Shown: in pieces, positions 35,627 to 46,943 of the stretch
Layout: each line of letters opens with the position of its first letter
Numbering within the stretch: the first letter of the stretch is position 1
NCBI GenBank assembly: GCA_031002005.1
Contig: CM061920.1
Coordinates: 121,572,095-121,636,094, forward strand
Direction of reading: 5' to 3'
DNA: 64,000 nt
Source: Vandiemenella viatica
Lineage: Eukaryota; Arthropoda; Insecta; Orthoptera; Morabidae
The notes under the pieces: model-generated
The model's input: only the letters and a program-made list of their open reading frames with translations
Told to the model about the DNA's origin: nothing
Database searches by the model: none
Made by a program: the position numbers and the translations under genes

Positions 35627-36694
35627 ATGAGAATGCAGGCTATAACGTTGCAAGAAAAAATTGAAATGGTCTACATTTATGGAGAATGTCGCAAGAATAT
35701 CGATAATGCTGTTGATCTTTATGCTCATCGTTTTCCAGACCAGCCTCGATCGCGCGCTTCTTTTTACCGTATTATCCAACAGTTCACTCAGGAGGGAAGT
35801 GTGCACACAAACAAACGAAAGCGGCGAAGGACGATAGCTGGAGAAAATAACGAAGTTGCAGTTTTAGCTGCAGTGGCTTATAACCCTCACATTAGTACTC
35901 GACAAATAAGTCGTGAATCAGGAATTTCTCAGACTACTGTTTGTCAGATTTTGCATCGTAGAAAATACCATCCGTTCCATGTTTCGTTGCATCAAGAACT
36001 TCACGGCAATGATTTCGATAATCGATTGACATTTTGCCGATGGTCGCTACAGAAAATACAAGAAGAACCCCATTTCTTTGCTCGAGTACTGTTTTCGGAT
36101 GAATCCACTTTTACTAACCACGGCACCATTAATCGACACAACATGCATTATTGGAGTGTGGAAAACCCGCATTGGTTACGCCAAGTTGAACATCAGCGTC
36201 CGTGGAATGTAAATGTTTGGTGTGGGATAATTGGGGACAAACTTATTGGTCCACATTTTATCCATGGACATTTCAATGGGGAGAAATATCAACAACTCTT
36301 AGAGGACGTACTGCCAACATTGCTTGAAGACGTACCCTTAGACGTGCGACAAACAATGTGGTTTCAACATGACGGTTGTCCAGCACATTTTGCTGTAAGA
36401 TCGCGGGAAGTGTTAGATCGTCTGTACAATCGTCGATGGATCGGAAGAGGAGGTCCAGTGCCGTGGCCTGCAAGATCACCAGATCTCACTTCGCCTGATT
36501 TTTTTTTATGGGGATACTTGAAGAATGAAGTTTACAGTGAAGTGCCAACAACGCCTGAAAACATGATTGAACGAATTACCAACGCTTGTCAAAAAATCAC
36601 GCCGGATATGCTTCTTAGTTGCGTCGAATCATTCCAAGAGCGGGTAAATAAATGCATCGATGTCGGTGGTGATATTTTCGAGCACTTGCTTTAG
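35627..36694 (+). CDS. DD41D transposase, Tc1/mariner superfamily, intact
   Basis: Cut-and-paste transposase acting in the nucleus on the element's inverted repeats. The ATG at 35627 gives 355 residues (a second ATG is at 35633); the frame is open up to a TTG at 35615, which I do not take as a start. Order: an N-terminal helical region (about residues 1-70), a basic linker (KRKRRR), a helix-turn-helix (STRQISRESGISQTTVCQIL), then the DDE/D catalytic domain. Catalytic residues appear as FSDEST, HDGCPAHF and SPDLTSPDFFLWG. With the final D of TSPD as third residue there are 41 residues between the second and third acidic residues, the DD41D (Visitor) spacing. No stops or frameshifts are seen, so the protein may be functional. 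TATA-like sequence is not evident, and the 57-bp duplication precedes it. Confidence 0.9.
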   Translation: MRMQAITLQEKIEMVYIYGECRKNIDNAVDLYAHRFPDQPRSRASFYRIIQQFTQEGSVHTNKRKRRRTIAGENNEVAVLAAVAYNPHISTRQISRESGISQTTVCQILHRRKYHPFHVSLHQELHGNDFDNRLTFCRWSLQKIQEEPHFFARVLFSDESTFTNHGTINRHNMHYWSVENPHWLRQVEHQRPWNVNVWCGIIGDKLIGPHFIHGHFNGEKYQQLLEDVLPTLLEDVPLDVRQTMWFQHDGCPAHFAVRSREVLDRLYNRRWIGRGGPVPWPARSPDLTSPDFFLWGYLKNEVYSEVPTTPENMIERITNACQKITPDMLLSCVESFQERVNKCIDVGGDIFEHLL

Positions 36695-36716
36695 AATTGT
36701 TGTTAGAAACAAACAC

Positions 36717-36960
36717 GTGAGAGGCGAGGGGACTCACCAAAAACAAGCACCCCGATGGTGAGAGGCGAGGGGACTCACCAAAAACAAGCACCCCGATGGT
36801 GAGAGGCGAGGGGACTCACCAAAAACAAGCACCCCGATGGTGAGAGGCGAGGGGACTCACCAAAAACAAGCACCCCGATGGTGAGAGGCGAGGGGACTCA
36901 CCAAAAACAAGCACCCCGATGGTGAGAGGCGAGGGGACTCACCTAAATCTAGCACCCCAA
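36717..36960. repeat. 41-bp tandem array inside the DD41D element
   Basis: Six units starting at 36717, 36758, 36799, 36840, 36881 and 36922. The first five are essentially identical and the sixth diverges after CACC. Each unit holds GGTGAG...CTCACC, a short hairpin-capable inverted repeat that resembles the GGTGAG tip of the element's right terminus. It lies between the stop codon and the right inverted repeat. Confidence 0.95.
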
Positions 36961-37227
36961 AGGGAACAGAAAATTACTACGTCCACGTCGTTGTTCCTGG
37001 GTAACGCAAAAAGTAATGTTTGACTTTCGCTATCTGCTAAAGAATTTGCATCAGTGCATTTTGAAATAATGTCCATTCCCATCCCTCAAGTTTGGAGGTG
37101 GGTGGTGTTATTGAATAGTTTTTGAAAAATATCAATCACATTAACTTGTATTTTGCTGATCTGATGTGTATTTCACGAGATATCCTCATTTTTAAATGAA
37201 TTTTTGCTTATTTTGATTTTTGTCGAT

Positions 37228-37495
37228 TGCAGCGCCATCTATCGACCAAAATGACTCGAATTGGGGGTGAAATAGGGGTAGTTTTTTCCGGGAATCAGAA
37301 TCTGCAATAAAAAATGGGGGTTCCTATTTAAGTTTTTTTCTCCCCCTTTCCCCACCCCTAGGGGGTGGGGGTGGGGAGTCAAATTTGGTATCATCGGATG
37401 TCCCCCGTCGAGACGAACAATTTTTATTACCCACTTTTTTTGATCGGATTTGTAGTTTTCGAGATATTTAGTTGTCTCAAGATAAAAAACTCACC

Positions 37496-37498
<3 letters not shown>
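37228..37498. repeat. Right terminal inverted repeat of the DD41D element
   Basis: Reverse complement of 35210-35482, from TGCAGCGCCATCTATC to GATAAAAAACTCACCCTG, with few mismatches and small length differences in the G/C runs. Confidence 0.9.

Positions 37499-37526
<28 letters not shown>
37499..37526. repeat. TA microsatellite
   Basis: Fourteen TA units between the DD41D element and the next dispersed repeat. Confidence 0.95.
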
Positions 37527-37527
37527 C

Positions 37528-38770
37528 TAGCTGATACCCACGACTTCGTACGCGTGAACTTAGAATTTCATTTCCAGAATTGAATAAGAAAGCTGTTAGT
37601 AACATAAAATTGGTGCCAGACAACACCGAGTCAGAATAATGTGACAGGAAAGCAATAACTATATAATTCTACCGTCAAACCTGTCTCATGAAGACAATCA
37701 ATTTCCAACATATTTAAAAACAGAAAAACAAACGAAGGTACAGGTATGTGTAAAAGGGGGGGGGGACTTTATTTCACCTCGGTCTTTTCTTCTTTCTTCA
37801 GCATGAGCATCCGATTCTTGGGTTCTAATAACTTTAACTGCTCGTGCTCTGCTAGAGCTACACCTTAGGCCATTTTACGCCCGCAAGGCATGTCAAAAAA
37901 GAAGAGAAAATAAAGAAACTTTTTGGCAGACACAAAGTAAAAGTGTAGAGTAAATCGATATCAATGCTAAATAATACGTTTTGTCTCTAAACTAAATTTT
38001 TTTAACAAATCATACACTAACAGTCTGCGCGAGAAGCACAACTTGAGCGACCGACGAAACATTACGGACTAACACACGCACCACTCGATATGTTCTGAAT
38101 GTTTCGTGACTACAACTGTTATTCATGCCGAAAAAAATGTCCTGTGTCCTTCCTACAGATACAAAGTACTTCCTTGTCAAATTCCACATAGTCATTTAGT
38201 CGTCAAAACGTAGACTAACAAAAAGACATACTTACTTCCGCATTTATAATATTATTACTACAGATCACACGCACTGACTACGAGAGTAACAACCCCTGAG
38301 GGATCAATATAGAGTAAAATATTTGTACACCTACAGCATTGCGAGACCACCTACGATTTGCGATTTGCACCCCTAAATTTGTGGTATCTACAGTTTAACA
38401 TGGTATTCAAACAACTAATCGTCCAGGCGTGGCTCATACGATTAAAACCAATCTTCGCTTCCTATGGGATTTGAACCGATGCCCACGCTCCAAACATCAT
38501 TAAACAAGCGCATTAATGACTAAGCTACCAGCCCGCTATACAGAAGTTACTACCTCTGCGTCTATTGCCATTAAGTAATTTTTCAAAATTATATGACAAC
38601 ATGTATTATTTATACAGAAAAAAGTATGATTTGCCCATCCTTATGCCAACTAGCATCTCCTTGTAAAATATAATTACGATTGGATTAGCCGTTTAATCCA
38701 AGAAACGTAACAAACAGACAGACACACAGAGTTACTTTCGCATTTATAATATTAGTTTAGATATATACCA
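37528..38770 (+). mobile_element. Non-coding dispersed repeat ending in CGCATTTATAATATTAG
   Basis: Starts CTAGCTGATACCCACGACTTCGT, the same opening as the tandem-repeat elements at 27233 and 48468, and ends ACAGAGTTACTTTCGCATTT then ATAATATTAGTTTAGATATA, a terminus I recall from insect interspersed repeats. A second TTCCGCATTTATAATATTA lies inside at about 38236-38254, so this may be two fused copies. A family C SINE sits within it. No coding capacity is visible, and the class (LINE tail or DNA element) is undecided. Confidence 0.5.
38375..38545 (-). mobile_element. tRNA-derived SINE, family C, copy 4
   Basis: On the minus strand: GGGCTGGTAGCTTAGTCATT as A-box region and GTGGGCATCGGTTCAAATCCC as B-box region (about 38458-38481), a convincing tRNA head. 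Downstream come GAGCCACGCCTGGACG and GTTAAACTGTAGATACC. These match the copies at 5275 and 28193. Confidence 0.7.
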
Positions 38771-39602
38771 GTATTATTCTTATACTTCCCACTCTTCTTC
38801 TGCACATTAAAAAGAGTTACCTATCCAAATGTCTGGATGATGATCTGTTTCTAGTCTCTGGCATTATACTGCTTGCCTTGGAAAATTAAAGGTTTGGAGG
38901 GAACTGACGTTACTGGATCTGTCAGGAATTCATGGATTAACTTACACAAGTGACGGAATACCATTTTCATATCTTCACATTGCTCAAAAAGTTAGCTGAA
39001 AATAGTATCACTAGTGAACCCAAATTAAAGGCAATTTTCATCCTTTTAAAAAGCCAAAGTAGCCTGTAAAGGTTCGATTTTTGCTTTTTTGTTTTATATG
39101 TGGTAATATGCTGACATTGGGCAGGACATTGCAATTAAATCTTTAATGTGTTTAAATCTGCGCTCTTCATTTACACTCCAAATAAAACAACCAAGCGATA
39201 AGGTTGACAATCAAAGATAGTGTAACCTAAGCCCTAAGTTTTAGAGTCGAGAGTTTGAGAGTCTTACCTTCCTTTTTAAAAGAAAAATTGGAGAAGTGTT
39301 AAAAAAAAAACAAGTTCTCATAACATTCTCAAATTCTAAAAACGACAGTGCTACCAACGTAATAAGACATCGCGATTCTCGTCTTGAAATATACCTATTC
39401 TTATCTGGGGGACCATATATCATACAGACATGTCTTAATTATATTTTAACTTCGCTTTTTCTTTTAATGACTTCGTAGAACTGTCAATAATTTTTCCAAA
39501 AGTCATTTTTGTATCGATACCTGCCAAAAAGGTACTGAAATGTATCGAGTACAAAAGTATCGGTATAAAAAAAGTACTCCATACTAAGCGGTATCGATAC
39601 TA

Positions 39603-39845
39603 GATACCGAGGTTATCGAGACTCAATGGCGTTGTCTGAGTTCGAGCCTCCGTCTTAGAAGGAATTTTCATTATTCCTGACTGGCCAGCAGAATACGAGA
39701 GTTCGGGGTGTACCGTTCCTAATCGTCAGATCCGGGATAAATCCAAAAACTCTCACAAATTTGACAGCACCGAGTATCACCATCTCCGTTCCGTTACTCT
39801 ACCAAAAACACTCACCGCAACAATCGTCCTCACATACATAAACCT
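39603..39845 (+). repeat. Possible tRNA-derived SINE, unclassified
   Basis: ACCGAGGTTATCGAGACTC could be an A-box region and TGAGTTCGAGCCTCCGTC (39637-39654) a B box at the right spacing. The roughly 190 bp that follow (GCCAGCAGAATACGAGAG, CGTCAGATCCGGGATAAATC) do not match families A to C. No target-site duplication was found. Confidence 0.42.
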
Positions 39846-42800
39846 AACGTAAACACAACAGCCAAACATGGCAACAACCACTCACAAATACCGCATGTTA
39901 CCCGCTATCACCTTAGTACTCGTAATGGATGATGCTTTTTGTAATATATTTATATTTCAATTATACATTTCATGTAATGTTTCGATTTTTTTAATACTCG
40001 TAGTTTTCCGATTTAATACATTACGGTTACTTCCTTCTTTTAGTGGTGTTCGGAAATACAAATATCTGCTCAGATTAGTAGATGGCCAAACTTTGCTCAT
40101 CAACCAGTGCAGATACAATTGCGGGACAACAGATGTTATAAGACAGTGGCCTTAATCCGGCTGAAAATACAACTTTGATCTGTGTGCGTAGACATATTAT
40201 TTAATGACGAATTGCGAATAGCTGCCAGTCACGAACATAATTTGCGTCTGCTTCCATTTCCTATTTTACTCTTTAGACTGATTCACCGAGTTCAATTCAG
40301 TTTCTGATTACTTCTAACTTTCCTGCTGCTAAACTTCTTCGATTATCTCAATCAAAAGCAAATAAAGTTAGGTATAAGAGATGGGAGGACACCTTCCACA
40401 TTAGACTTTTCTCTGTGTCAGTCTGCAAAACAGCATAGTCCGTAACTTTAGATTAATTATCATTAAGGTCCCACAGTCTTTCATTTCTACTGTTGCGAAG
40501 TTTAATTATGTTCTACAAATTATTCAGCCATTCTTTGAAGCAATACAACGCCATATTTATAGTTTTACACTATCAGATGGAGAGTCAAAGTATTTTCGCA
40601 AAGCAAGTGACCAGTCAATGGAACGGCCAACGGACCTCCGGTGAGGGTGGGGCATGGTACCAAATATTTAATCGGGAGTAAACAAATATCTCAAACTTTA
40701 GTCTGCATAGTCAACGACTATTAAATTTTCTCGAATCGCAATATCTGTTGAAGTGTCATGCATACGTATCTAGTTATACAGCTTCACAGCTTCTTTGCTT
40801 TTGAGGGTGATATTTTTTAAAACAATTAAAATGAGTTAAATACATATCTGATACACACCTTGTTTTCGGGGAACAAAGTAACGCCATTGATTGAGGTGCA
40901 GTGGCTTCCAGATGCGAAGAAATGCTGTAGCAAGCTGAGAGGAAGTGCACTACGCCGCTCAAAGTCCACACAGGTAACCTGACGCAACTGGCGAGTGAGG
41001 AAAAATTAGCCATTTCGGAAAGTTGTCGTCGACTTTGGATCCCTCTTATTAATATTATTTTCTGAATGGAAACATAAGATCCCATTATTTTCGAAGAAAC
41101 GTCTTAAATTTGTAAACAAAAATTCCCCTCATATTACATGCGCTAACTTATCAGTGTTTACTTCCATGTAAAGTAACTGCAGAAGGACAAATTTGTTAAT
41201 ACACCAAATTTTTCTAAAATTAGTAATTCAGCCCCACACATATTTCCCCGCCTCGATAAAAGCACTACTGATTTTTATTGTTAAATAAAAAAAAATTGTT
41301 CTTTGATAATCGCTGCTTCCAAAAATTTTCTTAATTTCTGATTGTATTTTGCCATTTTCTTAAAGGTTCACAACTTAATTTCCAATATAGACAGAAATTC
41401 TTATGAATTTGCTGTTTTATTTGCAGAATCTAGTATGTCGTATGATACAACAATCAAATAATCGTGTTTTGTTTATCAGTTGGGGATGTCTTGATGTCAA
41501 GATGTACTAACAAATTAATTACGATTTTCGGAAGGGATGCGTGTGCAGTTGACGCAATAACATAATTCGCCGGCGTCCATGTTTGTACTGCGACACCACA
41601 GGAAAAGATGCTACTCTATAATGTAGCTTTGTTAAATGAGACGGCAGCACCACACATGGGATAGATTTCTTGAAAATTTGAGGCACCAGACCGTCAACAT
41701 TCTGTACGCTAACGACTTCTGAGAAGCACACACTGCTCGTCTCGTCACGTCATTAATATCTCCGGTCTTGTAACACCGTACTCACGTCAGGCCGCATATT
41801 CGTCTCTGGTTGGGAGATTACGTCGCCAAACAGAACAGGCAAAGTTTGTCGGAGTCAACTTTGGCTAAGAAGTGACAAGATGAGCGTGAGAAGCTTTGTC
41901 TCCAGTGAAGTGCCCGAGCAGGCAAGCGCCCATCCACTTCCACCACTCTGCCAGCTTATACAGTCTCACCTTGCTAAGTTCCTACCAAATATACAGTTAA
42001 TACACTAATTAAATACGTCAAAATATTACTACAAAATTCTTTTTAGTAATTACAGCACAATGAAATAAATTTGAAACTTCCTTTAATATATATACCTATA
42101 TAGGTGCAACACACTCTCCGCCATCCACTTTGCAGTAAATCGCTGAGTAATGGTAATGTAAACCACATCGTGGTCTAGAAACACTGAATCGCACTTGGGT
42201 GACCGAGCTTTGCTCGGTGTCTTTCGATTTCTGCTCAGTACGCAAGGTTTCGTGAAAATTGTCAGAAACGTTTGAGAGAAATTAATGTCACCTATATACA
42301 AGAGGTACTCATATAAATGTATTAGCGAGATTAGATATATACAGTACGTACTATATATTCACTATATTTCATACCTGTCTACATAAGACTTGCATTCAGT
42401 TAGTTATAAAATTCATGAACGCACATAGCTCAACAATTTATATGTATATGAATACACAGTACCTTATTCTAACCAAAGAGAAACTTAACTAACGTCAGTA
42501 GGCTTACTGGTATTTGAAACATCTACAAGATAACGTTATATCCGTTTTCAAAATACCAAATACAATAATAGCACGATTTTTTTAAAATGCTTTACAAACT
42601 TGAAAAGCAAAATGTTATTACGTATCAAATATCCGTTTCCGACATACCAAATACATACAAAAATTTCTCGTTTAAACATATAAGAAAAACTGCGTTTTTT
42701 TTTCTTGAAGGATGTCACATATGTTATTAATTTTTTTAAGACGAATCTTGACTGCGTGAAGTTTAATTAAAATGTAAAGTTTTTCGTGAAGGCTTCTTAG

Positions 42801-43762
42801 GCATTTTCAAGTGCACAATTCTTTGATTAATTCTTCAGCAAATCTGCTACCAATGCTGCTCTAATCCATTTCCTAATGATAAAAATTAATAACTTGCTAC
42901 AGTTCAAAGAATATCTAATTTTCTATAATCTCCACGGCAACGTTTTATGTCTTTCTTTAAGCGTGTTCTGTTTTGGGTTGTGAACTGTGGTATTGTGTCA
43001 CATCATTAATTGCTCTTCCATAAAATGTAACTATTAAACAATTTATTTAGACGAGATTCAACAATAGAATAGCCTTGATTTGGAAATGAGATATCAGAAA
43101 ATTAACAATTGCATTTATTCTCAACAATACCAATATCAAAGTAGAGAAGAAGTAAAGAATGCGAAATTAAGACCTAGATGTTTCTGATTGGCTGCATTGA
43201 GTTATATATGAAGGGTGACTGATTATTTTCATAAGTATAAATGGAAAGGTTAGGTTCAGAATAGAATCAAATGAATGATAAGAAACTAAAATAAATATGT
43301 AATAATAACAATTTGTCAGATTACACTCAACACTTGGTCAAAGATTTTGTACTACTGTGAATCACCACCTCAGTTATTTGATAACACAACGGAAATATCG
43401 CGTGCTTACTTCGTACAGAAAAATCTGTAAATCTGAAAATCAGTAAATGTGAGAACTTATATCAATTTTTAATTATTATATTTAAAAGAAATGTTTCCGT
43501 TCTCATCAAGGTGACATGACAGAGAGACGAATCGTGTGTGTAACTGGTTGAGTAACCCGTTTATAAATATTGTATTGCGATGAGTATGAAGCCTTCGTAT
43601 TTATATGGTTCAATCGGCAACAGATTGAGTTTGACACCTCTGCTATAGACTAACTGTTTGGTTTCCAGGCATAACTATGGCAAGCTGTTAAATCGGGAAA
43701 TCAAAGATCGTAAAAGTGTCCACCCGAACTGACAGACAGAAAGCAGGGAAGTTGTTTTAGTC
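39846..43762. other. Unannotated AT-rich DNA
   Basis: No gene or known repeat recognised over nearly 4 kb. Frames at 40774-41085 (minus) and 39868-40155 (plus) have no motif. A moderately GC-rich patch at 41740-41960 is unexplained. Confidence 0.5.
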
Positions 43763-43763
43763 A

Positions 43764-44006
43764 CCAAGAGTGGTGGTGTAATGGTTAGCGTTCTGGCCTC
43801 GCATTCGGGAGAATGGCGGTTCGAATCCCCGCCCGGGCATCCAGATTTGGGTTTTCCATGGTTTCCCAAATCACTCCAGGCAAATGCCGGGATGCTTCCT
43901 TCAAAAGGCCATGGCCGAATTCCTTCCCATTCCTTACCCCCCCCCCCCCAATCATTTCCCATCTCTAAAGACCTCGCTGTTAGAGAGACGTTAAGCAGAT
44001 AAAAAA
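43764..44006 (+). mobile_element. tRNA-derived SINE, family A, copy 5
   Basis: TGGTGTAATGGTTAGCG as A-box region, GGCGGTTCGAATCCCC as B box (about 43815-43830), GGGTTTTCCATGGTTTCCC, AATGCCGGGATGCTTCC, AAAGGCCATGGCCGAATTCC, and the full tail GACCTCGCTGTTAGAGAGAC then GTTAAGCAGATAAAAAA. The tail runs directly into the R1-like coding sequence at 44007 with no spacer. Confidence 0.88.
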
Positions 44007-45567
44007 TGTGCTGGGAAAGGTTCAAGAAAAAGTACTGATCGCTAAATTGCAACATCACAGAAGTAATATGGGTATGAACATGAACCAATACGGCTTCAGA
44101 GCAGGCAGGTCGACCGAAGATGCAATTAACAGAGCGGTAGACTTAGTTAAAAGCAGCTGTAAGAAATGTGTTATAGGAATTTATATTGATATTTGTGGCG
44201 CTTTTGATAATCTTTGGTGGCCGATATTGTTCCGGCGCCTAAGAGAAATGAAGTGTCCAAGCAGTCTTTATAACACGCTGAGGGACTATTGTAAAAATCG
44301 TTATGCCACACTGAGATGCCCACGAGGGAAGGTAGATAAACATTTAACTAAGGGATGCCCTCAGGGGTCGGTCAGTGGACCGGTTTTTTGGGACATAGTT
44401 TTCGAAGAATTGATTAATCTACTGGAGGGGCTGGATGGCTTACTGGGACTGGTTGCCTATGCAGACGACTTGCTGTTATTGATTGAGGGTCGGTCCAGAC
44501 AAGCTATAGAGAATATAGCTAAAGTGGTGATTGAAAAACTCCAAGCATGGTGCTCAGAGGCAAAGCTTAGTCTCGCGCCAAAGAAAACTCAGATGATGGT
44601 ATTCAAGGGAAAACTGGAACGTAACCCTACTATCAAAATGAATAACATTAACATAAAAAGAACACGGACAACCAAATATCTTGGCGTCACCCTGGATGAG
44701 TCTCTGAACTTTGCATCACATATTACTGAGACGTGCGAAAGGGCAAAGGCTGCGCTCAACAAATTTATCAGTGTAGGCCAAAGGAGATTTCACCTTTCTA
44801 ACACTACTATAAGAAGATACCACGATGCTATCCTAGCATCTCTGGTAGGGTACGCGTCCAGTGTCTGGGCGCACAGACTTCGACTGGTGAAACCTAGGGA
44901 GGAGGTCCTAAGAGTGCAGAGAAGTGTGTTGCTGCGATTGGGTGGAGCCTACAGTACTACCTCCACAAATTCCCTACCAATTGTCATAGGTGTATGGCCG
45001 TTGGACCTCGAAATCAGAAGAAGAGGGGCCATATACTGGTTACGAAAAGGAAATCAGACCAGGGTGCAAGAGATTGTGGGAACAGTTGCACAAAATACGG
45101 CAGAAGTCAGCGCCGCACTTCTCGCTGAATGGCAGAAGCGGTGGGACAATAGTGCCACAGGCAGAAGATTATACAGTGTGTTTCCGAACATACAAGAACA
45201 GCTGCAACTTGAATACTTTCATCCCACACCAGGCCTTATACATTATCTCACGGGGCACGGCCCATATAACAGGCTACTGTGTCAAAGAGGGCTGAAAGAA
45301 ACTAGCTTATGTGAGTGTGGGGCAGAAGGAACCCCCGAACATGTAGTGTGGTCCTGTCCGATAGCAGAAGAAGTAAGGACGCCGGATATCAACATAATAC
45401 GGAGTAGATCAACGCGAGACATAATTCTAGATCAGCGATCATGGATTATTCTCGATAATCTGGCGAACAAAGTATCTCAACTGCACAAAAAAAGATATCT
45501 GGACCGAGCGGCAGTCGGGCATGGGGACCGGCCTAGGGAAGTCGCACGGCCAAACATACAGGCATAG
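44007..45567 (+). pseudogene. R1-like LINE reverse transcriptase, 5'-truncated, frame open
   Basis: About 519 codons without a stop, ending at TAG 45565-45567. The frame enters at VLGKVQEKVL with no own ATG (44008 is GTG), so endonuclease and N-terminal RT motifs are cut off. Seen in order: QYGFRAGRSTEDAI; motif A YIDICGAFDNLWW; motif B KGCPQGSVSGPVFWD; catalytic box AYADDLLLL; thumb motif TKYLGVTLDESLNF; then a C-terminal domain with HYLTGHGPYNRLL and the cysteine/histidine cluster CECGAEGTPEHVVWSC. YADDLLLL and the C-terminal cluster fit the R1 clade. The element probably extends to an A-rich end near 45845-45862. The intact frame suggests a young insertion. Confidence 0.87.
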
Positions 45568-45863
45568 AAAATTATTCACGAACAAGAGTAAACAGTATTC
45601 TTCAGAAAATTCCGGGAGCCGGAAGTTTTGTCCCGATGTGTCGGTCGATCCTGTCCCACTGGAAATCCAGAGGGGCATGGCTGGCAGACTATCCCGGGAT
45701 GATAGTGGTGGGTAGATTAGTGTTGATAGAGTAGTATAGGTTTCAAGGTAGATTAGAATAGACGTAGTACATAAAAAAATCTAACATAGAAACGGATAAG
45801 GCCTTATAGGGGAAAAGTAGATTATTATACCAGAGGTGATTATTGAAAAAGAAAAAAAAAATC
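45568..45863 (+). other. Probable 3' untranslated region of the R1-like LINE
   Basis: Follows the stop codon and ends in GAAAAAGAAAAAAAAAATC, a plausible A-rich 3' end. No duplication pairing it with sequence before 44007 was found. Confidence 0.45.
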
Positions 45864-45867
45864 AAAT

Positions 45868-46728
45868 GTATAACTATTAAATTAAGTAATCCTACCATTG
45901 TTAAAACAGAACCAAGCCTACTGCAGGCCTGAGTCAGAACGATGGCGTGGCAGAATGAGCAAACGTCAGCATACCACTTACAGCAAACAAAGCGCTTCTA
46001 CCACGGCCAAAAGTCTTGTTTGTAATGTAGAGGGAGTGATCATTGACTTTTGCACAAATACACGATGAATCATAACAATATTTGGGAGTTAATTTCCATA
46101 TTAATGGTAAGCCAGGATGCTGCAAATTTGAACTGGCTCAGGACTGTAGTGGCTGAGAACATATAATTAAGTGAATGTTACTTAAAAGCAATTGTTATTA
46201 CCCAGTAATCCGGTATAACTAAATGATAGATTACAGAAAGATATATACAAACTGGATTAACTACAACTAACTGAACAATGGGATACTCTAAGAATAACTG
46301 GAATATGTCAATAAAAACCACTAGCACTATAACAAAAATAAGCAATATTTGTGATTCAATATAACATTAAAATTTGCAATAGCAGCTGTAACTGTTATTA
46401 CTGTAAGCAAGACCAAATGTAATATTATAGAATTAATTAGACAGTAAGTCAAAGTGTAACGGAACTGTATGCCAAATTCCTTGCATGTAAATATTTTGTA
46501 CAAAACACTATGTAAATCAACAATGTAAAAATTAATATGTAGGGCCTAATTTAGTCACTAAGATATTAGTCTGTATAAATGAAGGGTAAATAAAAAAAAA
46601 GGATAAAAAAAGGCAACAGATTTATGTTTTTATTCGGAGAACTGCATATCAGTCAGATGATTGTCATTGAACACATTATACTGCTTTACTTTTATTCATC
46701 TTTTGCCACAGAAAGTCAAGTGTAATAA
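45868..46728. other. Unannotated AT-rich DNA
   Basis: No gene or repeat recognised; A-rich stretch at 46585-46615. Confidence 0.5.
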
Positions 46729-46729
46729 T

Positions 46730-46943
46730 TTTTTATGCCTCGTCAACTTCGAGGTTATTAGTGGCAGGAAATGACTGGAGGCAAGGAATGGGTAGGTATT
46801 CAGCCATGGTCCTGTGAAGGAACCATCCCGGCATTCGTCTACAATGATTTGGGGAAGTCCCAAGTCCGGATGGATGGTGATTTGAATCTTTATGCTTCTC
46901 AATGGAAGGCCAGATCTTTAACGCTCACCATCCACTCTCGTTC
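46730..46943 (-). mobile_element. tRNA-derived SINE, family A, copy 6
   Basis: Minus-strand order: GGATGGTGAGCGTTAAAGATC, GGACTTGGGACTTCCCC, AATGCCGGGATGGTTCC, GGACCATGGCTGAATACC and AATAACCTCGAAGTTGACG with an A-rich end. The head is diverged and no clear duplication was found. Confidence 0.75.

Larger units (their letters stand above)
35210..37498 (+). mobile_element. Complete DD41D Tc1/mariner element (Visitor-like)
   Basis: A 2289-bp element flanked by TA on both sides (35208-35209, 37499-37500), the duplication used by the whole superfamily. It has inverted repeats of about 270 bp, an intact transposase gene, a duplicated segment upstream of the gene and a 41-bp tandem array downstream. 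The right flank is a TA microsatellite, a natural TA-rich target. The tips differ in two or three bases (CCAAGTGAG versus CAGGGTGAG), which is the main sign of decay. Confidence 0.88.
34627..39605. other. Candidate outer DNA transposon enclosing the DD41D element
   Basis: The two ends of this 5-kb interval share clustered GTATCGAT motifs: about 34637-34745 on the left and 39512-39600 on the right. ACCGAGGT occurs at 34619-34626 and 39606-39613, which could be an 8-bp target duplication of a hAT-like element. The termini themselves are poor inverted repeats, and the right ACCGAGGT may instead belong to a SINE head. If real, the element is an old host for all the nested insertions. Confidence 0.3.

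Noticed and set aside
36717..36960. 41-bp repeats as a CRISPR array
   Set aside because: Units are directly adjacent with no unique spacers, and the setting is a eukaryotic transposon.
43675..44088. 137-codon minus-strand frame
   Set aside because: It is the complement of a SINE plus the LINE start; no independent coding evidence.
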